Shown here one piece after another: positions 26,740-35,937 of a stretch of 64,000 nt of DNA. The position numbers and the translations under genes were made by a program. The stretch's first letter is position 1. Each line of letters opens with the position of its first letter. Below the pieces are notes generated by a model. It worked only from the letters and a program-made list of their open reading frames with translations. It made no database searches and had not been told where the DNA came from. This DNA comes from an uncultured Pelagibacteraceae bacterium (GTDB taxonomy: Bacteria; Pseudomonadota; Alphaproteobacteria; Pelagibacterales; Pelagibacteraceae): contig CACOCP010000005.1 of assembly GCA_902625715.1 (NCBI GenBank), forward strand, positions 1-64,000, given 5' to 3'.

Positions 26740-27991
26740 TTTAAAACAAATAAGAGAAAATTTAGAATATTTTAAAAAATCTCTCAGTCATAGAAATTCT
26801 GAAGTTGATTATGATCAAATTTTAGATCTTGATAAAAAAAATCGACAGTTAATTCAAGAAAAAGAAAAATTTGAAATGGAGAAAAAAAATATCTCTAAAT
26901 CAAAAGATGAATCGTTATTTGAAAAATCTAAAGAAATATCCAAGCAAATTGAAAATTTATCAAAAAAACAAAAAATTATTAAAAATGAACTTGATAATTT
27001 ACTAAGTTCAATACCTAATTTACCATTGGATGAAGTTCCTGTTGGTAAAGATGAAAATGATAATATTGAAGTTACTAAATCGGGTGAAATCAAAGATTTC
27101 AAATTTAAACCTTTAAGTCATTATGAAATAGGTGAAAAACTAAATATGCTAGATTTTGATTTAGCTACAAAAACTACTGGTTCTAGATTTGTATTTGTTA
27201 AAGATAAGTTAGCTGCTCTTGAAAGAGCAATTTCTAATTTTATGATCGATACACATATTCAAAAAAATGGATATACAGAGATATCACCTCCTTTGATGGC
27301 AACCGATGAAACTATGTTTGGAACAGGACAATTACCAAAATTTGAAAATGACCAATTTGAAATTAAATTTGATGATAAAAATGATAGAAAATTTTTGATA
27401 CCAACAGCCGAAGTAATATTAACAAATATGGTTAAAAACCAAATTATTGATAAAAAAAAACTTCCTATGAGGTTAGTTGCATCAACACCTTGTTTTAGAA
27501 AAGAAGCTGGCAGTTATGGAAAAGATACAAAAGGAATGATTAGACAACATCAATTTTATAAAGTTGAACTTGTAAGTATTGTCGAAAACAATCAATGCAT
27601 GCAGGAACTTGAGAGAATGACGGAATGTGCAACTAAAATATTAGATGATCTAAAATTACCTTATAGAAAAATTATTTTATGCACTGGTGACATGGGTTTT
27701 GGAGCAGAGAAAACATATGATTTAGAAGTTTGGCTTCCTTCAGAAAACAAATACAGAGAAATTTCAAGCTGTTCTTCATGTGGATCTTTCCAAGCCAGAC
27801 GAATGAAAGCTAGATATAAAAATAATGATAATAATATCGAATTTGTAGGTACTCTTAATGGTAGTGGTTTAGCAGTAGGTAGAACCCTTATAGCCATTCT
27901 TGAAAACTATCAATTAGAAGACGGCTCAATTATAATTCCAGAAGTCTTGAAACCCTATATGGGAAATATTGATAAGATTTCGAACAATTAG
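26732..27991 (+). CDS. serS: Seryl-tRNA synthetase
   Basis: This class II synthetase charges tRNA-Ser. From the ATG at 26732 it has 419 residues. The N-terminal coiled-coil arm (about 25-100, Lys/Glu-rich) contacts the long tRNA arm. The catalytic core has [37 protein letters not shown], motif 2 ([21 protein letters not shown]) and motif 3 ([19 protein letters not shown]). A longer frame from a TTG at 26708 lies within tatC and is not supported, since [10 protein letters not shown] is the family start. Confidence 0.97.
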   Translation: MHNLKQIRENLEYFKKSLSHRNSEVDYDQILDLDKKNRQLIQEKEKFEMEKKNISKSKDESLFEKSKEISKQIENLSKKQKIIKNELDNLLSSIPNLPLDEVPVGKDENDNIEVTKSGEIKDFKFKPLSHYEIGEKLNMLDFDLATKTTGSRFVFVKDKLAALERAISNFMIDTHIQKNGYTEISPPLMATDETMFGTGQLPKFENDQFEIKFDDKNDRKFLIPTAEVILTNMVKNQIIDKKKLPMRLVASTPCFRKEAGSYGKDTKGMIRQHQFYKVELVSIVENNQCMQELERMTECATKILDDLKLPYRKIILCTGDMGFGAEKTYDLEVWLPSENKYREISSCSSCGSFQARRMKARYKNNDNNIEFVGTLNGSGLAVGRTLIAILENYQLEDGSIIIPEVLKPYMGNIDKISNN

Positions 27992-28045
27992 GAGTTGTCA
28001 TTAAAAATTAGATAGTATAAATAATCTTAAACTTTAGAGGATCAT

Positions 28046-28330
28046 ATGGACAGTGGAATTGGACAATTTATACCGTTAATTTTAATATTTGTTATTTTTT
28101 ATTTCTTTTTAATAAGACCACAGCAAAAGAAAGTTAAAGAACATAAGGCAATGGTTGAAAATTTAAAAAGAGGGGACAAAGTTGTAACTTCAGGTGGAAT
28201 TGTTGGCACTGTTGAAAGAATAATTGATAATGACAAAGTTGAAGTACAAATCGCCGAAAATATTAATGTTGAGGTAGTTAGAGCTACTGGAATTCAAGGT
28301 TTAATAAATACTGCAGAGCCAAAAAAATAA
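28046..28330 (+). CDS. yajC: Preprotein translocase accessory subunit YajC
   Basis: YajC associates with SecDF in the Sec translocase. The 94 residues start with one membrane helix (IPLILIFVIFYFFLIRPQQKK) and continue with the small conserved domain RGDKVVTSGGIVGTVERI. The gene is 11 bases upstream of secD, the standard order. AGAGG lies before the ATG. Confidence 0.96.
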   Translation: MDSGIGQFIPLILIFVIFYFFLIRPQQKKVKEHKAMVENLKRGDKVVTSGGIVGTVERIIDNDKVEVQIAENINVEVVRATGIQGLINTAEPKK

Positions 28331-28341
28331 CATTAATTTAA

Positions 28342-29895
28342 ATGTTATACTTTTCAAAATTAAGAATATTTAGTGTAATTATATTTACCTTAATTTTATC
28401 TTATTTTTCCATCTCAAACTTTTTTAAGATAGATGATAATTTTTTTTCAAAAAATATAAAACTTGGATTAGATTTACAAGGTGGCTCATACTTACTACTC
28501 GAAATTGATAATAAACCTGTAATTACTCAAAAACTCCAAAACAAAGTTATGGAGTTGAAAAATTTTTTTAAGGATAAAAATATTATTACAAGAAATTATA
28601 CTGTAGATGATAATTCAATTATTTTTGATACTACCCCAGACAAATCAGATGAATTAAACAATATTTTAGATGACGATGAAAGTGAAATTAATCCGTACTA
28701 TCAACAGTACAAGTCACATGAATTTGACTTCGTAAAAGATCAAGACTCTTTCAAATTAACTCTCTCTAAATATGGACTTGTTCTATTAAAGAATGCTTCT
28801 TTAGATCAAGCAATTGAAATTGTAAGAAGAAGAGTTGATGAGGTTGGAACCAATGAACCAAACATTCTAAAAAGAGGGAATGATAGAATTTTAGTAGAAT
28901 TGCCAGGTTTAGGTGATCCTGGAAGAATAAAATCTTTATTAGGAAAAACTGCTAATTTGACCTTTCAATTTATTACTCAAAATACCGAGGAGTCTTTTGG
29001 AACTGAAAAATTAGAATTTGAAGATGGCTCTGAGAATGCAATTGTAAGTAAGAGAATTATTTTAAGTGGTGACAACTTGGTAGATGCAAAACCATCTATG
29101 AATTCACAAACTAATGAAACAGTTGTATCTTTTACTTTGGATAGAGTAGGTGCAAAAAAATTTGGAAAAGCTACTAGTACAGGAGTTGGAAAAAGACTGG
29201 CAATTATACTTGATGGTAAAATTATTAGCGCTCCATCAGTAAGAGAACCTATAATTGGTGGATCAGGTCAAATATCAGGAAATTTTACATTTCAATCAGC
29301 AACAGATTTAGCTTTATTATTAAGATCTGGAGCTTTACCCGCACCTCTTAACATTATTGAGGAGAGAACAGTAGGACCTGACCTTGGACAAGACTCAATT
29401 GATGCTGGGATAATGTCATTAATAATTGGTTTTATATTAGTCGTACTATTTATGATTTATAAATATAGAGTTTTTGGTGTCATTGCGAATTTAGCATTAA
29501 TTTCAAATTTGTTTTTACTAGTTGGTGTATTGACGTTATTCGAAGCTACTCTAACATTGCCTGGTATAGCAGGAATAATCTTAACGGTTGGAATGGCAGT
29601 TGATGCAAATGTTTTAATTTTTGAGAGAATAAAAGAAGAAATTAAATCTGAGCGAAATCCAATTATTGCTTTCGATTCTGGTTATACAAAATCAAGAACT
29701 ACAATTTTAGATGCAAATATTACTACATTAATAGCAGCTGTAATATTATTTTTTATGGGATCTGGTCCAATCAAAGGATTTTCAATAACATTAGGTGTTG
29801 GAATTCTAACTACGCTATTCTCTGTATACTTCATAGCAAGACTATTTACTGCATTTTATGTGATTAAAAATAAGGAAAAGGAGAGTTTAATTTAA
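28342..29895 (+). CDS. secD: Protein translocase subunit SecD
   Basis: SecD uses the proton gradient to help complete export through SecYEG. The 517 residues show the N-terminal helix, then LGLDLQGGSYLLLEID, the periplasmic P1 domain with VRRRVDEVGTNEPNI and RILVELPGLGDPGRIK, and six-helix membrane part with VGPDLGQDSIDAG and VGMAVDANVLIFERIKEE. The stop overlaps the secF ATG by one base. Confidence 0.97.
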   Translation: MLYFSKLRIFSVIIFTLILSYFSISNFFKIDDNFFSKNIKLGLDLQGGSYLLLEIDNKPVITQKLQNKVMELKNFFKDKNIITRNYTVDDNSIIFDTTPDKSDELNNILDDDESEINPYYQQYKSHEFDFVKDQDSFKLTLSKYGLVLLKNASLDQAIEIVRRRVDEVGTNEPNILKRGNDRILVELPGLGDPGRIKSLLGKTANLTFQFITQNTEESFGTEKLEFEDGSENAIVSKRIILSGDNLVDAKPSMNSQTNETVVSFTLDRVGAKKFGKATSTGVGKRLAIILDGKIISAPSVREPIIGGSGQISGNFTFQSATDLALLLRSGALPAPLNIIEERTVGPDLGQDSIDAGIMSLIIGFILVVLFMIYKYRVFGVIANLALISNLFLLVGVLTLFEATLTLPGIAGIILTVGMAVDANVLIFERIKEEIKSERNPIIAFDSGYTKSRTTILDANITTLIAAVILFFMGSGPIKGFSITLGVGILTTLFSVYFIARLFTAFYVIKNKEKESLI

Positions 29896-30788
29896 TGAGA
29901 GAAATATCCTTTAATAAGTTTTACAAATCATTCAATATTCTCTCAATTATTCTTATTATTACATCGCTAATTCTATTGGCATTTAAAGGTTTAAATTATG
30001 GTGTTGATTTTAAAGGAGGTACATTAATTGAATTAAGAACTGATTTAAATTCTGCAAATATTAAAAAAATTAGAGACAGTTTTAATCAATTAAATCTTGG
30101 AGATGTGTCAGTCAAAAACTTTGGTAATGACACTGACTTTATTATCAAATTTGAAAAACAAAATTCAAATGATCCAAAATTTATAGATAATATTAAAACT
30201 AAACTTTCAGGCTCAATTGGAACGGTAGACTTTAGAAGAGTTGAAAATGTTGGTCCAAAGGTAAGCGCTGAACTTTTGCAATCAGGCATTATAGCTATTG
30301 TTTTATCTTTAGCAGCTATGCTTTTATATATTTGGATAAGATTTGAGTGGCAATTTAGTTTAGGAGCAATTGTTGCACTTTTTCATGATGTAATAATTAC
30401 ACTTGGAGTTTTCTCCCTTTTTTCATTAGAAATAAATTTATCAATTGTAGCAGCTGTGCTTACCATAGTTGGATACTCAATGAACGATACAGTTGTAATA
30501 TTTGACAGGGTTAGAGAAAATTTAAGAAAATTTTCTGATATTAAAATTTTTGAATTAACAAATATTTCAATTAATCAAACACTATCTAGAACAATTATTA
30601 CATCTGCTACTACTCTTTTAGCACTTTTATCAATTTTTATTTTTGGAGGTGAAATTCTTAAAGGATTTTCATTGGCGATGATCTTGGGTGTTATATTTGG
30701 AACTTATTCTTCAATTTATATTGCAAATCCAATTTTAGTAATACTCAAAGTATCTCAACGAACTATAGTAAAAGAAGATAAAGATTAA
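29895..30788 (+). CDS. secF: Protein translocase subunit SecF
   Basis: This is the partner of SecD, with 297 residues and six helices. Motifs are GLNYGVDFKGGTLIELR near the N-terminus, VGPKVSAELLQSG, FHDVIITLGVFSLF and GYSMNDTVVIFDRVRENLRK. It starts within the secD stop codon. Its 3' end overlaps the convergent membrane gene by four bases, leaving no intergenic terminator. Confidence 0.97.
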   Translation: MREISFNKFYKSFNILSIILIITSLILLAFKGLNYGVDFKGGTLIELRTDLNSANIKKIRDSFNQLNLGDVSVKNFGNDTDFIIKFEKQNSNDPKFIDNIKTKLSGSIGTVDFRRVENVGPKVSAELLQSGIIAIVLSLAAMLLYIWIRFEWQFSLGAIVALFHDVIITLGVFSLFSLEINLSIVAAVLTIVGYSMNDTVVIFDRVRENLRKFSDIKIFELTNISINQTLSRTIITSATTLLALLSIFIFGGEILKGFSLAMILGVIFGTYSSIYIANPILVILKVSQRTIVKEDKD

Positions 30789-31387
30789 TATAAATTTTGA
30801 GCAGCTACCATTGAAAGAAGCATCGGCAATGAAAGAAGAGTGTTTGCTCTAGAAAATAACATTGCGGTTTTTGCAGATTTTGCTTTCAGCTCAGTTTCAC
30901 ATTCAACTATACCCAAAGCTCTTTTCTGATTAGGCCAAATAACAAACCAAACATTAAATGCCATTATCAATCCTAACCACATACCAATACCTATTGCAGT
31001 ATTTTTACCACCACCAGAACCAATACCTAAAGTCATAGCTTGATGAACGTATCCATTTATATATGCTAAAATAAACCCTGTTATAATAGTTAATAAGGCA
31101 GCCCACCTAAACCAAAACAATGCTGTAGGAGCAATTACCTTTCCAATTGCTGGCTTTTGTTCATCTGGTATTTTAGACATGCTAGGAATTTGAACAAAAT
31201 TAAAATACCATAGTAATCCAATCCACATGATTGCAACAATGACATGAATATATCTAAATAGCCAACTCCAAAAGTATAAATCAAAATCAAACCCACCATT
31301 ACTAAAATATAAACCAAGAAATAAAACTACTGATATAGCAAGCGATAAATGAATAGTTTTTGATAGTGATTGTAGTATTCCGCTCAT
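30785..31387 (-). CDS. PuuD-like membrane protein (urate hydroxylase N-terminal domain family)
   Basis: The 200 residues form about five to six helices. WSWLFRYIHVIVAIMWIGLLWYF, FWFRWAALLTIITGF and FNVWFVIWPNQKRALG match the membrane part of PuuD-type urate hydroxylases (urate oxidase N-terminal family). In PuuD this part is followed by a cytochrome c domain with CxxCH, which is absent here. No other purine-degradation gene is near, so the substrate is uncertain. A heme-linked membrane oxidoreductase role is inferred from the histidines. Confidence 0.7.
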   Translation of the reverse strand: MSGILQSLSKTIHLSLAISVVLFLGLYFSNGGFDFDLYFWSWLFRYIHVIVAIMWIGLLWYFNFVQIPSMSKIPDEQKPAIGKVIAPTALFWFRWAALLTIITGFILAYINGYVHQAMTLGIGSGGGKNTAIGIGMWLGLIMAFNVWFVIWPNQKRALGIVECETELKAKSAKTAMLFSRANTLLSLPMLLSMVAAQNLY

Positions 31388-31448
31388 TTAAAGATCTTAT
31401 ACCATATTTTGAGAAAATTGCTCCATTTTTTAGTATATTTTTTTAATC

Positions 31449-31462
31449 TCTGATATATCAGA
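31449..31462. promoter_or_regulatory. 14-base palindrome upstream of sodB
   Basis: TCTGATATATCAGA is a perfect palindrome located 57 bases before the sodB ATG and 62 bases from the divergent PuuD-like start. Its size and place suit an operator for a dimeric regulator, for example an iron- or redox-responsive one. No known consensus is matched with certainty. Confidence 0.4.
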
Positions 31463-31518
31463 TAATTTAAACCATTTACAAATTAGAAAAAAATATATTA
31501 ATTCGAAAATTAAAAATT

Positions 31519-32112
31519 ATGACTTTTCATTTACCAAAACTTAATTATTCAAATAATGCTTTATCACCTATAATGTCTGAGGAAACGCTAGACCTTCATC
31601 ATGGTAAACATCATCAAACTTATATTACAAATTTAAATAATTTTATTCAAAATACAGATTTGTTCAACAACTCCCTTGAGGAAATAATAACAAAAAGTCA
31701 TAAAGATAAATCTATGGCCGGTATTTATAATAATGCAAGTCAACATTGGAATCACAATTTATTTTGGCAATGTATGAAGCCAAATGGTGGTGGTAATATG
31801 CCTTCAAAACTAGAAAAAAGAATAATTTCAGATTTTGGAAGTGTAGATGAATTTAAAAACAAATTTAAACAAGCTGGTATTACTCAATTTGGATCAGGGT
31901 GGTGCTGGTTATCAATAAGTAATGGCAAATTAGTTGTAACTAAAACTGCCAATGCTGACAATCCACTTGTAGAAAATATGAAACCTATACTTGGATGTGA
32001 TGTATGGGAACATTCATATTATATAGATTATAGAAATCGAAGACCTGAGTATTTAGATAAATTTGTTGATAATCTCATAAATTGGGAATTCGTTGACTCA
32101 CTCTTAGATTAA
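31519..32112 (+). CDS. sodB: Superoxide dismutase [Fe]
   Basis: It converts superoxide to peroxide and oxygen. The metal ligands are visible as H27 (LDLHHGKHHQTY), H79 (QHWNHNLFW), D161 and H165 (DVWEHSYYIDY). Q75 occupies the position of the Fe-SOD specific glutamine and favours iron over manganese. The length of 197 is typical. It stands alone between divergent and convergent minus-strand genes, overlapping the latter by four bases. Confidence 0.95.
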   Translation: MTFHLPKLNYSNNALSPIMSEETLDLHHGKHHQTYITNLNNFIQNTDLFNNSLEEIITKSHKDKSMAGIYNNASQHWNHNLFWQCMKPNGGGNMPSKLEKRIISDFGSVDEFKNKFKQAGITQFGSGWCWLSISNGKLVVTKTANADNPLVENMKPILGCDVWEHSYYIDYRNRRPEYLDKFVDNLINWEFVDSLLD

Positions 32113-32525
32113 ATTCTTTTATTTCGTTCAAATATAAATGATCTAATACATCCATAAAGAAAAATAAAACCACTTAATGACATCATAATTTTTGAAATAT
32201 CAGCCCAAAAATTTACAAATAAATTTTGATTTATTAATTGTCGTATAAAATCACATCCACCTAAAAAAACAATTAATCCAAATATTACAACTAAATGCAT
32301 AAAGAGCTTTTTCCTTTGTTGTATTTTCTTCGCTAGTATCGAGAAAATAAATATTGGAATTCCCAATATAGAGGGAATAAATGATGTAATTGAATTACTA
32401 TTTGATATGAGACTTATTATTAAACCCCATATGATTAAAAAAATTCCATATACTACTGATAAATTTTCAATGCTTGTACCAAAAATTTTAAACTTGTTTT
32501 CCTCTTGTGTAATATTATTTTCCAT
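32109..32525 (-). CDS. Membrane protein of unknown function
   Basis: I do not recognise this 138-residue protein. It has four hydrophobic segments, about 24-40, 46-63, 74-92 and 108-126, with a charged cytosolic start (MENNITQEENKF) and a basic end. There is no signature motif. It lies 3 bases after uvrA on the same strand and is probably co-transcribed with it. Its stop overlaps the sodB stop by four bases. Confidence 0.65.
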   Translation of the reverse strand: MENNITQEENKFKIFGTSIENLSVVYGIFLIIWGLIISLISNSNSITSFIPSILGIPIFIFSILAKKIQQRKKLFMHLVVIFGLIVFLGGCDFIRQLINQNLFVNFWADISKIMMSLSGFIFLYGCIRSFIFERNKRI

Positions 32526-32528
32526 ATT

Positions 32529-35405
32529 TTAAGCAGTTTTTTTATATTTTGTATCCAGTAGTGGTTTAAGAAATTTACCAGTATGACTTCCGCTAATCTT
32601 AATAATTTCCTCAGGTTTGCCTTCTGCTATAATGTTTCCACCTTTTACTCCACCCTCTGGACCCATATCTATAACATAATCCGCAGTTTTTATTACATCC
32701 AAATTATGCTCTATAACAACAACACTATTACCAGTGGCAACAAAAGTGTGAAGTATCTCTAATAATTTCTTAATATCATGTTGATGTAAACCTGTTGTAG
32801 GCTCATCCAAAATATACATCGTTCTTCCGGTAGATCTTTTTGATAGTTCTTTTGCTAATTTAATTCTTTGTGCTTCACCACCCGATAGAGTAGTTGCTTG
32901 TTGTCCAATTTTTATATAACCAAGTCCAACTTTTTTAAGTGTTAGAAGTTTTGTTTTAATATTTGATATATTCTCAAAATACTCACAACCTTCATCAACT
33001 GTCATATTCAATACATCAGCTATACTCTTATCTTTAAATTTAATTTCTAAAGTTTCTCTATTATATCTTGTTCCCTTACAATCATCACAAGTAATATATA
33101 CGTCAGGTAAAAAATGCATCTCATATGTGATTACTCCATCGCCCTCACAAGCCTCACACCTTCCACCTTTAACGTTAAAAGAAAAACGGCCTGGTTTGTA
33201 GCCACGACTTTTGGACTCAGGTAAATTTGTGAACCAGTCTCTTATTGGCCCAAATGCACCAGTATATGTTGCGGGATTTGACCTTGGTGTTCGTCCAATT
33301 GGAGATTGATCAATATCGATAACTTTATCAATTAACTCAATACCTTTAAAACCTCTAAAAGGTTGAGGAATTTTTCTAGACTTATTATTATTTAGTGTAA
33401 GGTTTAAAGCGTTGTAAAGGGTTTGAAGAACCAAAGTTGACTTGCCACTTCCTGACACTCCTGTAACGCAGGTAAAACTACCTAATGGAATTTTAAGATT
33501 AACATTATTTAAGTTATTACCACTTGCACCATTGATTTCTAAAAATCTTCCATTTTTTGCAAGTCTTCTATTTTTTGGAATTGGTATGAAGCTTTTGTTT
33601 GATAAATATCTTCCAGTAATACTATCATTATTTTTTAAAATTTCTTCATAACAACCTTGTGCAACTACCTGACCGCCTTTATTCCCGGCTTCTGGTCCAA
33701 GATCAATTATATGATCTGCGTTTTCCATTGTTTCAGTGTCGTGTTCAACAACAATAACAGTGTTACCAAGATCTCTTAATCTTTTTAAAGCATCAATTAA
33801 TTTAACATTGTCTTTTTGGTGCAATCCAATTGATGGTTCATCCAAAACATATAAAACTCCTGTAAGTCCTGAACCAATTTGAGATGCTAGCCTAATTCTT
33901 TGAGCCTCACCACCTGATAAAGTTCCAGACTCCCTTGAAAGTGTTAAATAATCCAGACCAACATTTAATAAAAAATCTAACCTTTCATTGATTTCTTTTA
34001 ATATGTGCTGTGCGATTTTTAATTGTCTTTTATCTAGATTGTTATTTAAAGATCTAAACCATTCTTTTGCATCATAAATTGATTTTTCTGTTACTTCGCT
34101 AATGTTAAGTTCGTTAATTTTGACACATAAAGCCTCATCTTTTAACCGCTGACCGTTACATCTTTCACATTTTGTATCAGATTGATATTGTGCAATTTCT
34201 TCTCTTTTCCAATCACTATCAGTCTCTAAATACCTTCTCTCTAAATTATTAACAACACCTTCAAAAGTTTTCTTGTGAGAATATTTTTCATAACCATCAT
34301 CATAAGTAAATTTTATCTCCTCATCATCAGATCCAAAAAGAATTACATCTTTTATTTTTTTTGAAAGTTTTGACCATTTTTCATCAAGTGAAAATCCATA
34401 ATGTTTTGCTAAAGATGCTAAAGTTTGTGCGTAATACATAGATGAAGATTTTGACCAAGGTTCAATTGCTCCATCTGCAATACTCTTTTTTTCATTAGGA
34501 ACCACTAATTTTGGATCTACATTAAGTTTTACACCAATACCTTCACACTCTTCACAAGCACCGTAGGGACTATTAAATGAAAAAAGTCTAGGCTCAATTT
34601 CCTCAATGGTAAATCCACTTTCTGGACAAGCGAATTTTGTAGAAAAAATTAGTTTTTCTACTTTTCGGTATTTTTTTGGTAATGTTTCGTTTTCATATTC
34701 AACAAACAGTAAACCATTAGCTAAATTAACTGCAGTTTCTACACTTTCAGCTAATCTATTTCCAAGTGATGAATTAATAACAATTCTATCTACTAATATT
34801 GATATATCATGTTTAACTTTTTTATTTAATTCTGGCACGTTATCAATTTCATAAAGCTGGTCGTCTATTTTAATTTTTCTAAAACCTCTTTTTTTATAGT
34901 TTAAAATATCTTTTTTATACTCACCCTTACGACCTCTAACTACCGGCGCATATAAGAAGATTGTAGATTTTTTTGGCAGTTCTTTAATTTTATCAACAAT
35001 TTGGCTTATAGTTTGAGATGTAATTGGTTTACCAGTAAATGGTGAATAGGGTACACCAGCTCTTGCATAAAGCACTCTCATATAATCATAAATCTCAGTT
35101 ACAGTTGCAACGGTTGATCGTGGATTTTTTGATGTATTTTTTTGTTCAATTGAAATGGCTGGACTTAATCCTTCTATTAAGTCAACATTCGGTTTTTTCA
35201 TTTTATCTAAAAACTGTCTTGCATATGCAGATAAACTTTCTACATATCTTCTTTGACCTTCAGCATATATAGTATCGAATGCTAGGGATGATTTTCCAGA
35301 ACCAGACAAACCAGTAATAACAATAAATTTATCTTTTGGAATCTCTAGTGAGATGTTCTTTAAATTGTGCTCTTTTGCACCCTTAATAACTATCTTTTTA
35401 AGCAT
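32529..35405 (-). CDS. uvrA: Excinuclease ABC subunit A
   Basis: UvrA scans DNA for bulky lesions and loads UvrB in nucleotide excision repair. The 958 residues hold two ABC modules: Walker [10 protein letters not shown] (about 32-40) and GVSGSGKST, signatures [12 protein letters not shown] and [15 protein letters not shown], and Walker [11 protein letters not shown] and [10 protein letters not shown]. Zinc fingers show CERCNG and CEACEGDG with CDDCKGTRY. Length and motif order are complete. It is divergent from ssb, as in many Proteobacteria, although no LexA-type box was found between them. Confidence 0.98.
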   Translation of the reverse strand: MLKKIVIKGAKEHNLKNISLEIPKDKFIVITGLSGSGKSSLAFDTIYAEGQRRYVESLSAYARQFLDKMKKPNVDLIEGLSPAISIEQKNTSKNPRSTVATVTEIYDYMRVLYARAGVPYSPFTGKPITSQTISQIVDKIKELPKKSTIFLYAPVVRGRKGEYKKDILNYKKRGFRKIKIDDQLYEIDNVPELNKKVKHDISILVDRIVINSSLGNRLAESVETAVNLANGLLFVEYENETLPKKYRKVEKLIFSTKFACPESGFTIEEIEPRLFSFNSPYGACEECEGIGVKLNVDPKLVVPNEKKSIADGAIEPWSKSSSMYYAQTLASLAKHYGFSLDEKWSKLSKKIKDVILFGSDDEEIKFTYDDGYEKYSHKKTFEGVVNNLERRYLETDSDWKREEIAQYQSDTKCERCNGQRLKDEALCVKINELNISEVTEKSIYDAKEWFRSLNNNLDKRQLKIAQHILKEINERLDFLLNVGLDYLTLSRESGTLSGGEAQRIRLASQIGSGLTGVLYVLDEPSIGLHQKDNVKLIDALKRLRDLGNTVIVVEHDTETMENADHIIDLGPEAGNKGGQVVAQGCYEEILKNNDSITGRYLSNKSFIPIPKNRRLAKNGRFLEINGASGNNLNNVNLKIPLGSFTCVTGVSGSGKSTLVLQTLYNALNLTLNNNKSRKIPQPFRGFKGIELIDKVIDIDQSPIGRTPRSNPATYTGAFGPIRDWFTNLPESKSRGYKPGRFSFNVKGGRCEACEGDGVITYEMHFLPDVYITCDDCKGTRYNRETLEIKFKDKSIADVLNMTVDEGCEYFENISNIKTKLLTLKKVGLGYIKIGQQATTLSGGEAQRIKLAKELSKRSTGRTMYILDEPTTGLHQHDIKKLLEILHTFVATGNSVVVIEHNLDVIKTADYVIDMGPEGGVKGGNIIAEGKPEEIIKISGSHTGKFLKPLLDTKYKKTA

Positions 35406-35485
35406 AATTTTAGTTGCTTTAGATTAATAAAATTAATATTCAACTTAATAAGTGATATAAATAAACATATCAGATATAAAATATT

Positions 35486-35932
35486 ATGGCAGGTAGTTTA
35501 AATAAAGTACTTTTAATCGGTCGATTAGGCGCAGATCCAGAAGTGAAACAAATGGTAAATGGCAAAAGTGTTGCAAGATTAAGCTTAGCAACTAGTCAAT
35601 CCTGGAAAGACAAAAATACAGGAGAAAAAAAAGAGAAAACAGAATGGCATAGAGTGGTTGTATTTAACGAGGGACTAGTTAATGTCGTTCAGCAGTATCT
35701 TAAAAAAGGCGCACAAGTATACGTTGAAGGACAACTTTCAACACGAAAATGGAAAGATGAACAGTCTGGCCAAGACAAGTATTCGACAGAAATTTTAATA
35801 CAAGGTTATAACTCTTCCTTGACAATGTTAGGTGGTGGAAATCAAAATTCAATTCCTTCTCAAGATAATAAACAAAATTTTGACGACAATAGCATTGCTC
35901 AAAATGATATGGACGATGATATTCCATTCTAG
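35486..35932 (+). CDS. ssb: Single-stranded DNA-binding protein
   Basis: It coats single-stranded DNA in replication and repair. The OB fold is clear: [47 protein letters not shown] and [18 protein letters not shown] Gln/Asn-rich linker leads to the acidic tip MDDDIPF, the docking peptide for partner proteins. The length of 148 is normal. It is divergent from uvrA and followed by gyrA after 5 bases. Confidence 0.97.
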   Translation: MAGSLNKVLLIGRLGADPEVKQMVNGKSVARLSLATSQSWKDKNTGEKKEKTEWHRVVVFNEGLVNVVQQYLKKGAQVYVEGQLSTRKWKDEQSGQDKYSTEILIQGYNSSLTMLGGGNQNSIPSQDNKQNFDDNSIAQNDMDDDIPF

Positions 35933-35937
35933 TTTTT

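Noticed and set aside
35406-35485. LexA/SOS box between divergent uvrA and ssb
   Set aside because: No GTTC-N7-GTTC or CTG-N10-CAG type site is present in this gap.
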